NCBI GenBank assembly: GCA_963662175.1
Contig: OY759216.1
Coordinates: forward strand, 43,665,087 to 43,729,086
Direction: 5' to 3'
Length of the DNA: 64,000 nt
Source: Aradus depressus
Taxonomy: Eukaryota; Arthropoda; Insecta; Hemiptera; Aradidae
In this document: piece after piece, positions 1 through 9,889 of the stretch
Numbering within the stretch: the stretch's first letter is position 1
Layout of the letters: each line of letters starts with the position of its first letter
The notes under the pieces: generated by a model
Told to the model about the DNA's origin: nothing
Databases searched by the model: none
Seen by the model: the letters and a program-made list of their open reading frames with translations, nothing else
Made by a program: the position numbers and the translations under genes

Positions 1-159
1 GGCGAAGGAGGGAGCCAGACGGAAACCCTGCCCAGGACCCGGGGGCACACAGTGGGCGTCCCAACCAGACCAGGGGACAAGGAACGGCGAAACCGGGTGT
101 CTCTATATTGGCAAAGAGTTTAGGCCCTGGAGAAGCAAGCGAGGCCTCATAAGGAGGAT
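1..159. other. GC-rich leader, unassigned
   Basis: This stretch is much richer in G and C than the next several kilobases and carries no convincing ORF of its own. It runs directly into the mariner remnant. It may be part of another repeat cut by the window edge. I assign no function. Confidence 0.3.
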
Positions 160-640
160 GTGCTTGTAAAAGTTTACACTGTTGAAATGGAAGTGACACG
201 TGAGTATCTTCGGCATACTATAGTGTGGGGCCTAAAAAAAGGTGAGAATGCGGCTTCCACATACAGAAAAGTGGTGGAAATTTATGGACAAGTACAGATT
301 AGTGAGAGGCAATGGCTTAACACCGGCGAAACGGCAATACCGCAGGCTAGGAGAGGTCTCCATCCGCTTATTGCCTGTTTGGTCAGATGTGGAAGGAATT
401 TTCTATTATAATTTTTTGTAAACTTAATCAGACAGTTTCGAAAGAAGTCTCCTGATCATTCGAAACTAGACTTAGAAAAAAAAAAGTCCTTCTCTCGTCT
501 TATTAGCGCCGAATTCTATTCCACATGGACCTCCCATTGCCAGGAAGACCTTATAAAGACTGCAACAATTAGGTTGGGAAACTTCGATTTAGCTAACGTA
601 TTCTCCCAACATAGGAGTCTCCATTGACCAACGGATGGAT
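160..640 (+). pseudogene. mariner-family transposase remnant, internally deleted
   Basis: The frame from 187 reads MEVTREYLRH...KVVEIYGQVQISERQ, which resembles the N-terminal helix-turn-helix of mariner transposases. It jumps directly to WLNTGETAIPQARRGLHP, which belongs in the middle of the catalytic domain, so a large internal piece is missing. After about 411 the similarity continues in another frame (a DVEGIFYYNFL-like stretch) with several stops. It cannot encode an active transposase. It lies on the 3' side of the P450 gene, where that gene's last exons would be expected. Seen: the motifs, the deletion and the frameshifts. Family knowledge: mariner domain order. Confidence 0.75.
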
Positions 641-716
641 TTATCAGAAGACGAAAGAAGGGCAGTCGTTTTATATTTCGTTGTTTGTTATGCGTTTATT
701 AGATTAGATAACTCAC

Positions 717-938
717 CTGAAATAGCTCGATCCAAATAAGTCATGCTTGTTATAGATTCATAACTGAAATCCCCCGACCTTTCCAACTGAGTTTCAATTT
801 CATTGTATACTTTCTCTTGTATATCTGGATGGAGAGCTAGTTCATACAAGAGGAAACTTAAGGTGGCCGATGTTGTATCAAATCCAGCCACGAAAAATAC
901 AAAAGCGTTAGCTGTCATCAACTGCTCATCAAACATCA
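717..938 (-). CDS. P450 exon 2 (I-helix)
   Basis: Flanked by a pyrimidine-rich acceptor (ttttcttacag) and a consensus donor (cag|gtgagt). The 222-nt exon encodes MFDEQLMTANAFVFF, then AGFDTTS, then the J-helix stretch LSFLLYELALHPD. Both edges are phase 1 in this reading. Confidence 0.85.
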
Positions 939-1947
939 CTGTAAGAAAATGATGGAAAATATTATATAATGCATTCGGGTGGGTTCATTTCACACCAAAA
1001 CATCGTCGTTTTTCTAACATAAATATTTCTATTTATGAATAATTTTGATACGTTGTTCAGTTGAAATATTTTAAAACATATCCGAGTTTTTCATTATTTC
1101 TAAGTTCCATCAACTGATGAAGAAAGTCCTTCCTTTGAATACCATTTTTTTCTCTATATTCAATCGTGGACTTAACAACTGATATAAAAAAATTTTCAAA
1201 ACGTTTGGGTAAAATTTTCCACTGAAATAGTCGAAGCAACCTAGGAAACTGTGAACGAAGTGCAAAACGTAACCTGGAGAGAAATGTTGGTTTGAATATT
1301 TGTTCACTCATTTTTCTAAATTCAGAATTTTTCTCTTTAAATGAGTTAAGAGAGAGGCCAAATGCACATGAACCAATCACATCAATTGTATACTTGGAAA
1401 CTTCCTGTTTTATTTCTAAAGGTTCTTCACTATTTTCATAAACTTTCAGATAATCGACCAAAGTTTCAGAGCATTCTTGTAATTGTTGATGCATAGCCTT
1501 CAACTTTCCAGAACTAAAAGCTGGCGTTAGTTTGCTTCTTAAATTTTTCCATTTTGAATCTTCCAAATTAAGTAGATGATTTGAAAGTGGATCCAATTTA
1601 CCGTCAAATTTAAAACCACGATTGTAAAAAACGGAGAAATCCTTTATAAGTATGTGCTCAATAAGATTAGGATCTTTTATAAAAAGAATTGGTTTCCGAA
1701 AAGCATAAATCCCACCAAAAGGATGATCCTTAAAAAAATTGTACCGCTCAATTTGTACCTGACTTACAGCTTTAATACTGAAAGCAGTTTTAAATGAATT
1801 TCCAAAAAATGGTACCGGAGGCTTCTGTGGAATATTGCGTACAGTCCAAAAATTGTACACTTTCATTAAACGTCGATATAAAATGTATACACAAAAAAAC
1901 AGTGTTACCAGAATACTAGCAGCGGTTGTATCAAAGAAGAACACCAT
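717..1947 (-). CDS. CYP6-like cytochrome P450, N-terminal two exons (partial, possibly broken)
   Basis: Heme-thiolate monooxygenase of the endoplasmic reticulum, clan 3, CYP6-like by general appearance. Exon 1 (1947 down to about 1078) starts at a true ATG. It encodes a membrane anchor (residues about 9-25), the proline-rich hinge IPQKPPVPFFGN (39-50) and the C-helix WxxxR as WKNLR (133-137). Exon 2 (938 to 717) holds the I-helix oxygen-binding motif AGFDTTS and ends in AIS just before a good donor (gtgagt), in the phase expected for a following ETLR exon. The K-helix ExxR, the PERF-type motif and the cysteine heme loop are absent from the window. The only visible donor at the end of exon 1 (gt at 1077-1076) leaves phase 0, while the exon 2 acceptor (ag at 940-939) needs phase 1. 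Joined this way an immediate TGA results. So this is either a pseudogene, an indel, or a gene with an unseen mini-exon. About 370 of the usual 500 residues are present. Confidence 0.85.
1078..1947 (-). CDS. P450 exon 1 (anchor to C-helix and beyond)
   Basis: Open for 290 codons from ATG 1947-1945. The open frame continues to a TGA at 1059-1057, so the last six or seven codons may be intron. The 3' edge given here assumes the weak donor gttttaa. The bases just upstream of the ATG (1948-2000) are AT-rich with no clear TATA box. Confidence 0.8.
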
Positions 1948-2600
1948 TTTTAATAATAAATTGTCACTGATATAAAAAAAATATATTAAAAATTAAATAA
2001 TTATGAAATATACAGTAAACTTCGACTTGTTTTGTTCACTATGGATGGTATCACAACACTGAAAATAGCCACAAGGAAAAGGTGATGCTATTTAACCACA
2101 GGTAGCATAAATCAAATAACAACTGTCATCTTATCGTATCCAATTAAGATATCTATCGATACATATTTTAGTTATCATTAAATACTTATGTACGCTTATC
2201 CGTTTTGCCTATTCATTCATTATTCTTGTCAAGGGTTTTTATGATATACTTAATATAAATAAGCCTTGTCATACTAGAAGGACCTGTCGAAAAAAACATT
2301 TAAAAAATATATACATATACATATAAACAACTCATAATTTTTTTTTCAAGCAACATTGACCTTACTCTCTCAAGAACCTCTGCCAATTTTAGAAGGCAAT
2401 TCTCGTTTTAATTTGGATCATTTTGGTATTACTCAGAAGACAAACCTGGAACCCACATTAATGGACAAAAACTAAATTAACGCTACGGACTGATACTCGT
2501 AGAATCCTTGAATCAAAATAGAAATTCCAATGGTAACCAACTAACCATTTTATTATTTGAAAAATATAAAGTACAATCATGCAAACCGTGTGCAATCATA
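1948..2600. other. AT-rich upstream flank of the P450
   Basis: No ORF, no recognised repeat family and no clear promoter element. It contains short A and T runs and a mixed AT stretch near 2300-2345. Confidence 0.4.
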
Positions 2601-2768
2601 CAATAAATGAAAAAGAGTTGAAAATATGTAATGTGGCCATAACAGAAGTTTCTTATACCAACCACTTCTTAACAGACACTCTTCCTTCCCCCCTTCCATC
2701 TCTCAACTGGTTCCAGACTAAAGGAAATAGCCGTCCTGTAGGAGATATATTGTAAATAGTTATTGACA

Positions 2769-3371
2769 GGGGCGTAGCCAAGGAGGGGGGGGGGGGGCTG
2801 GCCAGAGCAAAAAACCAAGATAAAAATTAAATAAAAAAATTATTAAAAATGGATTGCTTGCAAGTTACTAATAGGATCTTCAAATTTCCCGTGCGTCTGA
2901 TTCCTAAATCAGCTATCAGCTGTTACATAAATGTACATGTACAAAACAAGTCATATTACATTTATTTAAATACATATGGATTCGAACATTTCATTTCCTC
3001 GCTCAAAATCTTCATTTATGTTATACTTTATATTCTTAAAGCTGATTTTATATGTGCAGTAAAAATGAAAAGCGCAGCAGCAGCAATACACGCTACTGGA
3101 GGTGAGTCATTTAATTCTAAAAGCACAGAAACCACAGCGTGCATTTGCTGCTGGAGCGCTTTGCATTTTTGCTGCTCATGTAAAGTCAAGTGGTTACCTC
3201 AGGGGGAGCTTCTGAAGGTCTGAGTCTCCCAAATTAATAACAAAAAGTCTGCAACGCTAACCACGGAAATTGCGGGCTGTGGCTCCGGTCCGGGAGTCTA
3301 TATCCCCCAACCTCGTAGCCTAACTTTGCCCCCCCCCCCCCCCCCCTGCTCAAAATCCTGGCTACGCCCCA
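2769..3371. mobile_element. Repeat C: DNA-transposon-like element with ggggcgtagcc ends
   Basis: The left end ggggcgtagccaagga (from 2770) and the right end atcctggctacgcccc (to 3370) are inverted copies. Both a G run (2785-2797) and a C run (3329-3346) lie just inside the ends. A second copy sits at 54172-54762. I see no transposase and no certain target duplication; hAT-like by its ends only. Confidence 0.65.
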
Positions 3372-3884
3372 GCATACTGGTATATGAAAGTAATGTGTTG
3401 AAAGTAATTCTGTGAGTTTAGGTCTTTCTTGCACTGGAGAGTGATCTGTAAAAGTGGTTGATATAAGAGTCCTGTTATGATCACATCACATATTTATATT
3501 ATTTTTTATTTTTTTTAGTAAAAAAACTACCAATAATAAAAACAGATACTAAAATGCGTTGCCATGCGTTGACAATTTGAACATTTAACTATTTCCTCCA
3601 GACATTTATTGTAATTTCTTTGAAGCGATATAACTTTGTTTGTATTTTTCCTGTCTCGAATTTGAGGGCGTTATAATTATTGGAATTTTAATAAGAAACA
3701 TTTTCTAAAATAATATGTTTCAAGATGTTGTTTTAGGACTGTTTTCGGCATGTATGTATTTTAGACCCTAAAGTAAAGTTGTCTTAATTTTCGTCTGACT
3801 TCGGTCAAGAGCTAATCAGATCTAAGTTAGCACAAGTGAGTTATTCATTTTTAATTTCAAGTTTAATGCTACAATCGTTTCTAA
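3372..3884. repeat. Repeat D and Repeat F fragments
   Basis: 3372-3480 (tatatgaaagtaatgtgttg and following) recurs at 33125-33260 and 54880-54970. The bases at 3785-3835 are the reverse complement of a unit repeated in tandem at 36897-37070 (gctaacttagatctaatt...gccgaaatcagacgaaagc). No coding capacity is seen. Confidence 0.55.
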
Positions 3885-5386
3885 GGCCTAGTACACACCT
3901 AGCGACATTTGTCGCGGAACACGTGTCTAAAATATGTACTATGTGTTCTGGGACTGTCGCGATACTATAGTCTCAAGTCGCTTGTTCCTCATCCAAACGG
4001 GAAAACATGATACAATGTTGTGCAACATGTCGTAGACTGTACGTGTTCCGAGACTTCTGAGCCAGTTTCTACTTGGAAACAACATTGAAAGTAATAGAAG
4101 ATTTTCAGGCTCTTCCATGTCTTTGGGATGTGACATCTCCAGGGATTATAAGAATAGGAACAAAAGAAGGGATGCTGGCCCAAAAATACCAGATGGCTCA
4201 TCACGACATGGAAAAGAAAATTCATAATTTAAAATCTCAATTCAGGAGATAATATAAAAAAGTGACCGAGACCAGTTAGTTTGGTTAGGTACTGCAACCC
4301 ATGCCATCTTATTTCCCGTCATTCAGACCTCTTCATCCCCTCCCATCGCTCCTCGGCCTTCCACAATTCATTTCTTGTCCAGGCCTCCTCTCTTTGGAAC
4401 TCCTTGCCTCCCCCAATCCGTCACACGCCTTCCGTGGCTTCCTTCAAATCCTCACTATTCCAATTCCTCCTCACTAAACAATCCACTCCCCTTTGATTAG
4501 GTCTTCATCTCTCTCCCCCGTATTCCCTAGATTGTCAACCTCATTATTCTAATCATTTAAATTATTTACTTATTACATTTTTTCCCCCCCATTTTATGTA
4601 TATTTTTTATATTTAAATATTTCAACAATCATTTATTTATTTTTATTTTATCTTATTTTAATTTTTCTTCTCCTCACACTTCTCTAATCTAGCTCCTACT
4701 GTCTAAAATTAATTTTATCTCAAACCTTGTCTGGGCATCCTCCCTTCTTTTTTATAATCAACAATCACAGTATTATGCTCTGTCGATTTTACTAATCTAT
4801 TTATTTTTTTCTTATTTATATACTCTTTTTTTATTTTTTTACATATTCTATTTAGTTTATATAGTAGATACTTTTATTGTTTTTTTCTTCATAAATAAGC
4901 TGTTAATCTTTTGTATATCTATATATTATTAATTTCTAGTTTTCTCCAAGTTAGCACTAATTTATTTATTCCATTCTACGACATACTGATACTATATTTC
5001 ATTGTTTCATTTTCTTTACTCTGGGTGTATTTATTCTTATGGGACCTTTATCCCAGAATAATAAAATTTCTTTTCATTTTCAATTTTTTTAATCTTCTAG
5101 TTTTAATTTTTCGAAAAGATTCATAGCAACAGTAATGCCTCCCGAAAATAAAGTTCTCCTCCAGTACCGTTTACGTTTTTCCTTTTTAATAACATTAAAT
5201 TGTTTATTACACACAAATTAAACGCAATGAGAGCAATTTCTTGGGACATCGCGTTCTGATTTCTGTAGTGCAACTGGCTTCATAGGTGTGGACGCCCGAC
5301 ATTGTACAGCGACAGTCTGGAGACAATGTATCGCAACTGTCCCGATACAATGTCGCACGATTTTGTCCCTAGGTGTGTACTAGGCC
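3885..5386. mobile_element. PIF/Harbinger-like element with TAA target duplication
   Basis: The ends ggcctagtacacacctag (3885 on) and ctaggtgtgtactaggcc (to 5386) are inverted copies, flanked on both sides by TAA (3882-3884 and 5387-5389). A 3-bp TWA duplication is typical of PIF/Harbinger. The interior is interrupted by a LINE fragment (about 4262-5150). I cannot recognise a transposase; a minus-strand frame at 3989-4225 is open but matches no family I know. The flanks on both sides belong to Repeat F, so the element probably inserted into it. Confidence 0.75.
4262..5150 (+). mobile_element. Non-LTR retrotransposon 3' end (RT C-terminus plus T-rich 3' UTR)
   Basis: The frame at 4281-4496 includes FLVQASSLWNSLPPPIR and SVASFKSSLFQFL. 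This is the C-terminal signature of many insect LINE reverse transcriptases (xRATRLWNSLP...SFKxxL). The downstream T-rich 3' UTR has a relative at 49820-50160. 5'-truncated, as is normal for LINE copies, and inserted within the Harbinger-like element. Confidence 0.75.
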
Positions 5387-6052
5387 TAAGTTAAGCGCCC
5401 TCACAAAGCTCCAATCACTTAAAAATAGTCAAAACGTTTTCAGGGGACTTTGAAACGAGAAATTGATCTCGATCTCGGATTTTCGCAGGATTACAATACT
5501 TCTTTATATTAAAATGTATAAGAAAGTAAAAATATAAAGAAGAAAAAAAAAAGAATGATTGTAACTTTATTTAACTAATATTACATTGACAATAACAAAT
5601 ATATAAATGTGGTTTTGAGTATCATATTTTTAGATGATAATGTTTTCTTTTTACAAAAAGAGTCATGGAAAATTTCAGAAATGATGACATTTTCTGAAAT
5701 TTGGAATGCGCACATCCCTCACAAACTGTACATAAAAGCCATTATTACAACCTGAATCCAAGTTCTTCATAAATGAAGGTTTTTGTTTTTCCAAAACATT
5801 ATTTGTATTAACCTGTTATTGAAATGTAACAAGTTACAAAACACAATCCAAAGTCTTATTAAACTTTTATTACAACTTATTAAACTTATTATTACAACAC
5901 ATAACATTAAATCTACGACACTATATATACATCAATGTTCTTATAATTTATTTCTAATAATATAATTAAATTAAATGTATATTTTCTAAAATGAATATCT
6001 GTTTTTTTATTTTATTCTTTTACCAATAAACATTATCTGAATTCCTATAAGC
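5387..6052. other. AT-rich stretch with a Repeat F end
   Basis: 5400-5530 (gatctcggattttcgcagga and the following aagtaaaa) recurs in diverged form at 36300-36375. The remainder is low-complexity A/T with no supported gene. Confidence 0.4.
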
Positions 6053-6332
6053 CAGGGGTCGGCAACCTTTTTGAATTTGCGGGCCGCCTGATGTACTAAG
6101 TTTTCAAGCAAGGGGGGCCGCATATCAAAATAAAATGGGTAAAATCAACACTAAGGTAAGCATAATTAACGAGGAAATTTGTATGTATCGTATAATATAA
6201 TTAATGAGCAGGCAACATACTGTGAATCTTTTATCTGCAGGTAAATCTACTTTTTAATAATCTAAAAAAAAAAAAAAATACATTCCTCGCGGGGCGGCAG
6301 AAGTGACCTCGGCACCGTGTTATCAACCCCTG
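6053..6332. mobile_element. hAT-type MITE (280 bp) with 8-bp target duplication
   Basis: Starts caggggtcggcaacc and ends gttatcaacccctg. It is flanked by a perfect 8-bp duplication, ctataagc (6045-6052 and 6333-6340). Non-autonomous: no ORF. Confidence 0.88.
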
Positions 6333-6340
6333 CTATAAGC

Positions 6341-7690
6341 TATTGTTTCTACATTCAGCGAATTTCTACTGCAAATAACTGTTTTTCACAAAATTTTTAG
6401 TAAGAATAATCAACCTACACCGAGATTAAAAAATCACAAAGACGGACACAGTTTATGAATCCATAATATTTTAAACTTTCTTTTTTTCTTATATTTATTA
6501 TTAAAATGGTACAATCATTCATTATTTTTAATTTTTTTTTTTTTTTTAACAGCGCAAAAGTTAAAGAAAGAATCACATAATACATTTCTCAATCTTGAAT
6601 ACATACATATGTGTTGTCATGTATATTATATATGAGAGAACTTCATAAAATTATATATATATATATATTTAAAAAAAAAAATTCACCTTTCACGGATTTT
6701 TATGATTTGCTACAATTGATTTACATATTTAATATTTAAGTAAAAAAAACCCAAAAGGGTTTTAAAGACATACAGATAAATGATATATATTGTGTATAGC
6801 CATGCAAACTGGACAATAATACTTTAATTAGGTTAAAAAAAATAATAAAAAATAAATTTTAAATCATGGAAAAAACGTGGATAAAATGTCATGAATGAAA
6901 GATTATGAAAAAATCCAGACTCGTTGCTTTTGTTTGAACACTCTACTGTCTGTTGCGTCTGGCTCCTGAAAAATATCATTTTAGAAATAACTTTAATGAT
7001 AGTGATAATAAAAAGAATATGAAAAAAGAATTGCATAATATACTAAAAAGAGAAAAGAGGCATTCGTTTTAAATAATTTATGAATATAAGCGTTATTTTC
7101 TGAGTATGTTTGGTTATTATTATTAGGTTTTAAATTAGGGTAGGAAGCAAGTAATGCTTATTAAAAGTAAACTAGATTAAGAGAAGGTCGACAGTCTCTT
7201 TTTAATGTTTAAAGGAAGACGAAGTTCTGCCATGTAAATAAAAAACTCAGTATTTGGAAATTATTTAAGTGAATAATGGCCTTGTCATTTATAAGACCCT
7301 GAAGAAGGAAATACATATTTTTCCGAAACACTTGCCACTATTCAGCGATGTTTGTGAAGTTCTGAGGTAACTGTTATTACATATGGATCATTGAGAAGCC
7401 AAATGGTTTACTTTCCATGCTTTGCGATGAAGTTTCGTGAATAATATATAAGTGTACATGCTTGAAAATATGTTTACTGACTGGCTAACAACATTTTTCT
7501 ATCTCAACACTTTTTTTTTCTGGTTTCTCACTAAACTCACAGGCAAGACCTTTTTTTCTTCTTTATTATGTATTTATGAAATATTCACACATTCTTTATG
7601 ATGTATGTATAATGTATTCACAAAAAAAAAATGGAGAATACTGATAATATATTTGGTCTCTCAAAGATTCATAACCATATTACATCCAAG
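6341..7690. other. AT-rich intergenic stretch
   Basis: No supported gene. It holds a T run (6533-6548), an AT dinucleotide tract near 6645-6668, and one hairpin motif of the ctgaagaa-stem-gaaac type at 7297-7333 that recurs elsewhere in the window. Confidence 0.4.
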
Positions 7691-7699
7691 TTATGAAAC

Positions 7700-8725
7700 G
7701 CGGACATGTGAAAACTTATAATAAATAAATAAAATAAACATATTCTATATGAAAATAATGAATGAATTATTGGCTATTCCACAAAAATTGTATACATCTA
7801 CCATTTCTGGCGTTACACCATGGTTAAGTTTAGTTATAAACTAAGTCAGTTTGCTGAGTGCTTGATGAGATTTGGAAATTCCCGTGGCTTAAGAACTAGT
7901 TTTTGATCTGAAATCACCGTTATTGGTATACAAATTAAATACAGTTAAAGAGAAAGTTAATAAATTCTAACAAGGTAAGTTAATTTATATGAATGATGTT
8001 AGTACATTTAACAAATTGATTACTGATGACATGAGAATATTAATAAAATCAGACATGCAATCAGACGGCAGACGTTTTAGATAGAATTTTGTTATAATTT
8101 CAATTTATATCTTTATTGTTATTTATTGAGTTATTTTATTTTATTTTTTGGCCTTATGTACAATGCATATTAGCCATGTCTCTTATAAAGGTGTTTTATC
8201 TAGTTATTAACAAGATCCATGGCCCCGGGAGGGAGTTCTATTTACGAAATAAAACTCACTCTCGGACGGGATTCGAAGGCGCAAACCATGGTGAGACCCT
8301 GCGACCAAAGCCCTACGCTCTAGCCCGCACGGCCAACATGGCTCCCATATAATTCTCTTGTTATTAGTAATCATTTTTTTAAATGTTCAAATATAATTTC
8401 ACACATGTCGCATATCAATTAGTTTATCTTGTTAGAATTTAATATATTTTTCTCTAATTTTAGTTTTTATTTTTATCACTATTATCACACAGGGAAGAAA
8501 CTATTTTAGACAAAACAAATTCCTAAATGTACAAGCACGGGGATTTCCAACCCCCTTACCTTACTTGATGTATAAGAATGGTTTGCACTCAGAAACTTGC
8601 TTAATTTATAACTAAACCTGACGGTGGAGTAATGCCAAGCAGGTAGTAAGTATTTATATGTTTTTGGAATAGATACTATTTCGAAAATAAATTTGTTATT
8701 AACATTAGTAGTTGTATTATTCATA
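7700..8725. repeat. Diverged inverted pair related to the 52.7-53.5 kb palindrome
   Basis: 7800-7905 (gtttagttataaactaag, agtttgctgagtgc, attcccgtggcttaa) matches the reverse complement of 8510-8680 (ttataactaaacctgacg, gtttgcactcagaaac). Both resemble the arms of the palindrome at 52726-53489. A SINE (8143-8350) sits between them. Possibly terminal regions of Penelope-like elements in inverted order; this is inference. Confidence 0.5.
8143..8350 (-). mobile_element. SINE family 2, minus copy
   Basis: Read on the minus strand, a tRNA-like head (gtgcgggctagagcgtaggg, then a damaged B box) is followed by a body ending catggctaatatgcattg and aaggccaaaa. The same body is at 34978-35115, 39168-39308 and 43642-43812. 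Confidence 0.7.
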
Positions 8726-8790
8726 GTTGAAAAGTAAATAAATAAATAAAGAATGGTTAGTAAGTGTTAGTAAGTTAGTACAATAGTAGA

Positions 8791-8962
8791 ACGTCTACCA
8801 GGAGTATCATGAAAGTCTCAAATTTGAGTATATATTTATATAAATCGCGGGTTCGAAACCCGGACGAGACCCTTAGACGTCTACCAGGAGTATCATGAAA
8901 AGTCTCAAATTTGAGTATATATTTATATAAATCGCGGGTTCGAAACCCGGACGAGACCCTTA
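8791..8962 (+). repeat. 86-bp tandem duplication containing a SINE B box
   Basis: Two near-identical units (8791-8876 and 8877-8962) differ mainly by one A. Each contains gggttcgaaaccc, a B-box/T-arm-like palindrome, but no normal A box. The second unit runs into the SINE body at 8963. Confidence 0.85.
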
Positions 8963-9195
8963 AGTTTATTTTATCTGGGAGGTCAAAAAAAAACTAAAGC
9001 ACGCCGTCCTTCGAATGGGACGTTAAGCGATGGTCCCGAGCCACTACGATGTCAGGTAATCGTTAAAGACCCTTACCCTAGGTGAATAAAAATTAAGGGT
9101 AGACAAAATTTAGGATCCCATAATAGAGTGACAAAAGAGCGCTCTTGTAGTAGGCGATATGGCCTTGTAGTTAAAGCCCGGGCATGAGTCACAAT
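8963..9195 (+). mobile_element. SINE family 1 body
   Basis: Contains the core atgggacgttaagcgatgg, atgtcaggtaatcgttaaag and the 3' part aaagcccgggcatgagtcac. Its head is replaced by the duplicated unit described at 8791-8962. Confidence 0.85.
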
Positions 9196-9674
9196 AACTA
9201 ATAATAATAAATAAAAAATATAAATAGTACCTATTGTATTAGGACTTTCATATTCTTTCGTCTTCTATTATTTATTTAATAAAAAAAATATTATTATTTA
9301 TCTCCTATTTGTTTGACTTTGATGTTATATTTAAAATCGGTTGGTGTATATAATTTACAAGCCTTTTTGATGTACACAATAATGGATATGTATTAAATAA
9401 TTTTGGACAGTTTCATTTACTCATTCGTCTTTAGTTGGAAAAGCATAAAGTTATTACTTCAATATTTTTTAATATTATCTTTCACAAAAGCACTAAAAAC
9501 GATGAGGGTAACCTCGAAAGCCGGCTAGCACATATTAATAAAGTCTATGAGAGATGAGACTACATTTGTATTTTGCAGCCTGGTAGACACTCAGAATCAG
9601 TTAAGTTAGCAGTAAAATAGAATAAAGAATAGTGAAAGAAGACCTTTTGTAGGTGTCTCGTCTAAAAAGGAAGC
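9196..9674. other. 3' flank of the Miple gene with LINE 3' end-like piece
   Basis: 9336-9390 (atcggttggtgtatataatt and following) resembles LINE 3' tails at 49640-49735 and 55690-55790. The Miple 3' UTR must lie here, on the minus strand. Several tttatt (minus AATAAA) sites exist, and I cannot choose one. Confidence 0.4.
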
Positions 9675-9889
9675 TTAGATGATAGAAGTTTCGGATGTGT
9701 GAGGAGTCTCCGAATGGGAGGACCCACCTTTGTTGGCTTTGGTGTTCCGGTTACCCTTGTTTTTACACTTTTTGGTGGAGAGTCGCTTCTGTTCGCAAGA
9801 CGGATCGCTCTTCTCCTTGATTGTGTCTGTGCGAACCATTTCATTCTGAGCGTTGCATTGACTCCATGATCCTTTCTCGTAACGACATG
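9675..9889 (-). CDS. miple: miple coding exon 3 (second module and tail)
   Basis: Acceptor tttcatgtacag|ca; the first codon is completed as GCA before CRYEKGSWSQC. Stop TAA at 9677-9675. The C-terminal tail (NKGNRNTKANKGGSSHSE and following) is low-complexity and polar. Confidence 0.9.

Noticed and set aside
8850..8962. tRNA gene (gggttcgaaaccc T-arm-like palindrome)
   Set aside because: No acceptor stem or proper A box; the motif belongs to SINE heads found many times in the window.
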